DNA from: Fasciolopsis buskii
Taxonomy: Eukaryota > Platyhelminthes > Trematoda > Plagiorchiida > Fasciolidae
Assembly (NCBI GenBank): GCA_008360955.1
Contig: LUCM01006756.1
Span: forward strand, 22,624-86,623
Direction: 5' to 3'
DNA: 64,000 nt
Under the pieces are notes generated by a model. It ran no database searches. It was not told the DNA's origin and worked only from the letters and a program-made list of their open reading frames with translations. Made by a program: the position numbers and the translations under genes. Of this stretch, positions 60,080 to 64,000 are shown in pieces. Within the stretch, counting starts at the first letter, position 1. Every line of letters starts with the position of its first letter.

Positions 60080-60885
60080 CAGTGGCACAGAAAAACCACG
60101 GGGAATAATTAATGATCAACTGGGAAATAACGAGTTAAAGTGCTCTACGAAAAAAAGTGTTTCGGATACAAGAGTGCCACTGACTGCGGCAATGTATCAT
60201 AACACTTGATGCCTCCAACTATAAATTCGGAGATCTCGTGGATCCAGCCATGATAGGCTGGCTGCATCTACACAAGCCAGACCACTGGCCAAAGCTTTTA
60301 ACGTTTTTATCCATGCTACCAATTGGCCACTCTAACCAACTCCAGTCATCACCAGCCTCAAAGAACGAAGAACAGCGAGGCGCCATGCGCAATACATGTC
60401 ATAGTCATGTCAACCTGTTCTCTTTCAACGCGAGCTCTACCGACTGAACTCTGAGGTCTAGTACCTTACGCTTAACTTCTGAGTTACTGACAGAATCCGC
60501 AAAACATGTTCTGCTAATACTGCGAATACAACGTTGTTCAAACAGTATTCGCATAACATCTGTTCTTAACGGCCATGATTCGGGACAGTGTAGCAGTACC
60601 CAGCACATGCGTGCGTGTATGCGCCATCTTTAATCGATAACCAAATGTCACGCCGATGCCAAACAGGTCTCAGATTAGCAGGTGCCAAACGGGCCCTATG
60701 CATGTGTGATGACAAATCTTCCAAAATGAAGCCAACAGGCGTCGTGCCATTGACTGAATGACTCAACCTATTGACCATACCCTGTTGTACCCCTGTGTCA
60801 TGATTGATCTCGGTAGGGCTTGAATCGGGGAAGTCCAGATCGGTCCGCGACGACTGTTTGGACATAACTGTTCCACACCCGCCTT
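60080..60885 (-). mobile_element. RTE-like LINE C-terminal fragment, minus strand
   Basis: LSSHMHRARLAPANLRPVWH and RRDIWLSIKDGAYTHAC (about 60710-60610), then SWPLRTDVMRILFEQRCIRS and VSNSEVKRKVLDL (about 60570-60440), and a degraded KTLKALASGL-type end near 60290. This is the post-RT region of the local LINE family. No RT catalytic region is left. Confidence 0.75.
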
Positions 60886-63800
60886 GTCCTATCGTTGTTA
60901 CCGGTCTGGTGCTGAACAGCTCGAACATATTTTACACTCCCCCACACATATATCAACACATCGAGTCCACCATTGCCGTAACAAACGGTTATATATATAA
61001 ATTACCAGCAGAAACCAGTAACAATGTATCCAATAATATAATCCATCTGGCGTAACGAATGTTATTTATAGGAAACCAGAACTTTGGTATTGATTGTATC
61101 ATTTATTGACGCCGAAGAAACTGCCGAGGTCCGGAATTCTCTCTCACCAAGAAACTGCTTGCATAATGAGTATTGTACTATTTACCCGTACTACTGAAGC
61201 ATTTTCTAGCGAACTAATTTGTTTACTTCTCGTTTGTAATAAAAACTTTAGGGATGAACGTTGACAAACGTTATAAAGAGTGAGCTGATCACTGACTTCG
61301 TCAAATCCCAGTGGTGCGATGTCAGAGAGGAATCCAACAAATTATTACGAACGGTGTATGATAGTTTAGTACAAGGTAGCTTATAAATTGCTCGTCTAAC
61401 GGTTTCTTTGCAGCAGATGGATTTGGGCTTGGCTACAAATGGAAAAGCTACACAAGTACGAACGCAATCGCGTTTGACGCATTGATGTATCTCTGCATTA
61501 GGCTTACTTGTTTGTAATTTATTTATTTTAGGTTGATTGGCCGCAGGGGAACCCACGGATTTAATTAGTTTAGGGCTTGATAACTTCCTAATCGGTGTTA
61601 ACCCGATCAGTTAATACTGGGACGGATCAGTCAGTCAACTCATCTATATATCGATCTGACTAACTCTTTAGCAGTTTTATAGCCGATTACAATTTCGTTG
61701 GTTCAGTCTTGGTGTCGATTCTGGAGAGCAATACATGTAACTGATGGGCAACTTGCCATCAGACCTCTGTAGATTGAGCATGATCCAGGAGGGTATGACA
61801 AGTCTTTGCTGTCATTAGAAAACAAGTACTTAAATATGCATGGCTATCACAGATAACGGTAACATTTCGCTTTAAATCTCCTCTCAGATTGTTAGTTCCC
61901 AGTTGCCAATGTGTCAACTTCCCATGCTTCATTCAATGGCGCTAGTGGTATGACAACAACTTCAATCAAGTTAATGACAGCTAAACTGACTGAGCCAAAC
62001 TAAAGCGCCGCACAGCCGCAGGCTTGCAGCGTAAAACCCAATTACTACTAATAATAATGTTGTTTCTTGTCCGGTGCCGAGATATGTAGTGTGCGCAATC
62101 ATGACGCGCAACGACAGTGGCAAGCTAGGCAATCAATACGGGATAAAAGCGCCCACGTGCAAAGGATTGGAGTCCCATTAAGTAGTTAACTGTACACAAG
62201 CCAGGCTATATGCGAGATGAGCTCTGATGGTGGCGAATTTCTAGGCGCCAGATTGGGTCCTACGGAGACATCTCGTTGCTATCGCTTGGTGTCACTGTTA
62301 CACGTCCCTTGAGCCGTCAAGCGCATCCAGCAGACCGATATGGATCAGTAATGCCAAGTAAAGTAGCGGGATTCCTAAATGATGGGAACTAACACGAGTT
62401 GTACCTGGCAGAATGAATGTGTGGCAGAATAAAATGCAATAAATCAAGGAACGGCAAATTTGAAGGCAGTTTCTAGCGGCAGCACGAGATGGAAATTGCA
62501 CAATGGTATGTTTTTTTTCATGAGGTTTGTTTTGGGTCATTTTTATTGTGAATTGTATTTAGGTACAGCGATGAAGTTGGGTTTGGATAAAGAAGAAGGG
62601 GAAGTGGAATCAAATGTGGCAATATCCGGTGGATGCGTGTGAAGAACACTTACCAGAAGCCGCAGTCCGTTGCTAAATTTGGTGGACCAGAATGAAGGCT
62701 CGTGAGAAATTATTGTCGTCACTCCTTTTCTTGAAGAATGTTACGATGCATGCAGAGCATCAGCTGACATCAGAAGCCGATAAATACTTCCACTGGTGAA
62801 ATAGTTTTGTATGGATTTAGTTAAAGAACTTTGAGAACGAGCAAGAGGAAGCCAGCGGAAAAGGATGTACGTGAACATAGAGACTAGAGAGCTTTTCACC
62901 ACAACAGTGCTAATGGGTGAGGCTGACAACGTGTCGGTCACCCAACCTGAAAATCACTGTTTAGGAGTGAAAGTAGCAGGTGCTATCAGCCAACCAATCT
63001 GCACCCGCACATCGCTGCAGCCAACCTGTTAGCCCGATGTGCACCTGCCAAAGCGGCGGATCTGACCGTGCCCTTCCATACTGTGATAACCCTGTTGTAA
63101 TCGGAAGGTGAAGAAAGGAATGCAAATATGGTGTGGTTAGGAGAAATGAGACACAATTTTGCAGAAATGTATAGCCCAAGGTGAGCCAGAACTGCGGCGG
63201 CCAGAGTATGACGCATGCGTTTATATCCAAGCAGAACTGAACGGCCTGGAAAAGAGAAAAAACGGGTGGTGGCTTGGCCTAACTGCCAGCTGCGGATTAA
63301 GAAGCGACCAGTCTTACAAGCAGCTCAGCAAAGTAAAGAAATAGAACGTGTAGTGCAACCCATTATATAGCTGTAGTAGCTGACAGTGTGAGCAACGTGG
63401 TTTCTTGGGTGTGTAAATTAGTGGGCAGGCTGGTCTAGCGTATGAATCCTCAACGCTCATGAGCAAAAGGAAAGGAATCGATAATTAGCGGGACAGACGA
63501 TGAACAACGACGGTAGATGCAAAGGCACTCGGGTCTGAATAAATTCATAACCTAGACATCACGAATTTTTCCACACTAGCAGGCCATGCCCTTGAAGCAA
63601 AAAAATGGTCGGCACCAGCAGGTGGGTTAAATGGAAACTTTCAATAAGGGATGGAAAGGAACCACGTAGCGTTCTATGTTCATGGAGGTGGTGTGAAGTT
63701 CGTAGTGCCTAATGTGGGCAGAGAGATGTCGATGAAGAGTCAAGAAAGAACTATCAAAAGCGCTAAACTAGTTTCATCTGGAGGAAACCGTTTAAATCGG

Positions 63801-64000
63801 TCAGAGACAAAGATGATTCCAACGAGCCAAATAATTTGCTTAGGGAAGGGCGACGATGAAAAGTAGGAAGTGATGATGTTGAAAGTTGATGATAAACGTC
63901 AGAGAAGTGTGGATCCCACACCGTTTTGGCAACGGTGTTGTTATTGGTTAATGGACTGCAAGGAAGAAAGGTGAAGTGAAGTGCAGTTGGAAGGATAAGG
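60886..64000. other. Nothing recognised to window end
   Basis: Frames of up to 102 codons (61248-61556, minus) show no known family, and I saw no tRNA, repeats or splice-linked exons. Confidence 0.45.

Overview
The window looks like nuclear DNA of a parasitic flatworm, most likely a trematode of the liver-fluke type. The evidence is one widely spaced multi-exon gene with standard GT-AG introns, moderate GC by eye, and dense decayed retroelements of the kinds known from flukes: RTE/SR2-like LINEs, BEL/Pao, a Penelope-like element with a GIY-YIG domain, and tRNA-derived SINEs. Nothing bacterial or organellar is visible. The species assignment is inference.

One protein-coding gene is well supported. 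It is a homologue of CIBAR/FAM92, the BAR-domain partner of Chibby at the ciliary base. It runs on the + strand from 3793 to 27677 in seven exons. Exons 1-4 are clustered at 3793-4467. Exons 5, 6 and 7 lie at 19380-19484, 24210-24521 and 27276-27677, after introns of about 14.9, 4.7 and 2.75 kb. All joins keep frame, giving a predicted protein of about 428 residues. Its tail is very acidic and then basic and Ser-rich, which lengthens it well beyond the vertebrate proteins.

The rest is almost all repeats. Upstream of the gene, 2740-3680 holds an antisense Penelope-like remnant. The 14.9-kb intron holds a LINE (4958-7030), another LINE tail (10320-10810), a short repeat pair and a (TA)n tract. 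Introns 5 and 6 hold a LINE fragment, three tRNA-derived elements and an unclassified repeat. After the gene, 29014-31230 is an inverted, nearly identical copy of the intron-4 LINE, so two 2.0-kb arms flank 22 kb that contain exons 5-7. A BEL/Pao remnant follows on the - strand (31339-33975), then an A/C-only minisatellite (34597-34840), a foldback structure (38160-38480), a permuted-looking LINE pair (39285-42450), and a 2.23-kb direct duplication (44128-46360 and 50013-52245). Tandem-like repeats and further LINE fragments continue to about 60.9 kb. From 60.9 kb to the end I recognise nothing.

I found no new enzymatic or defence system. The observations most worth checking are structural: the inverted arms around the CIBAR exons, the very young direct duplication, the foldback, the SINE family, and the acidic extension of the CIBAR protein.
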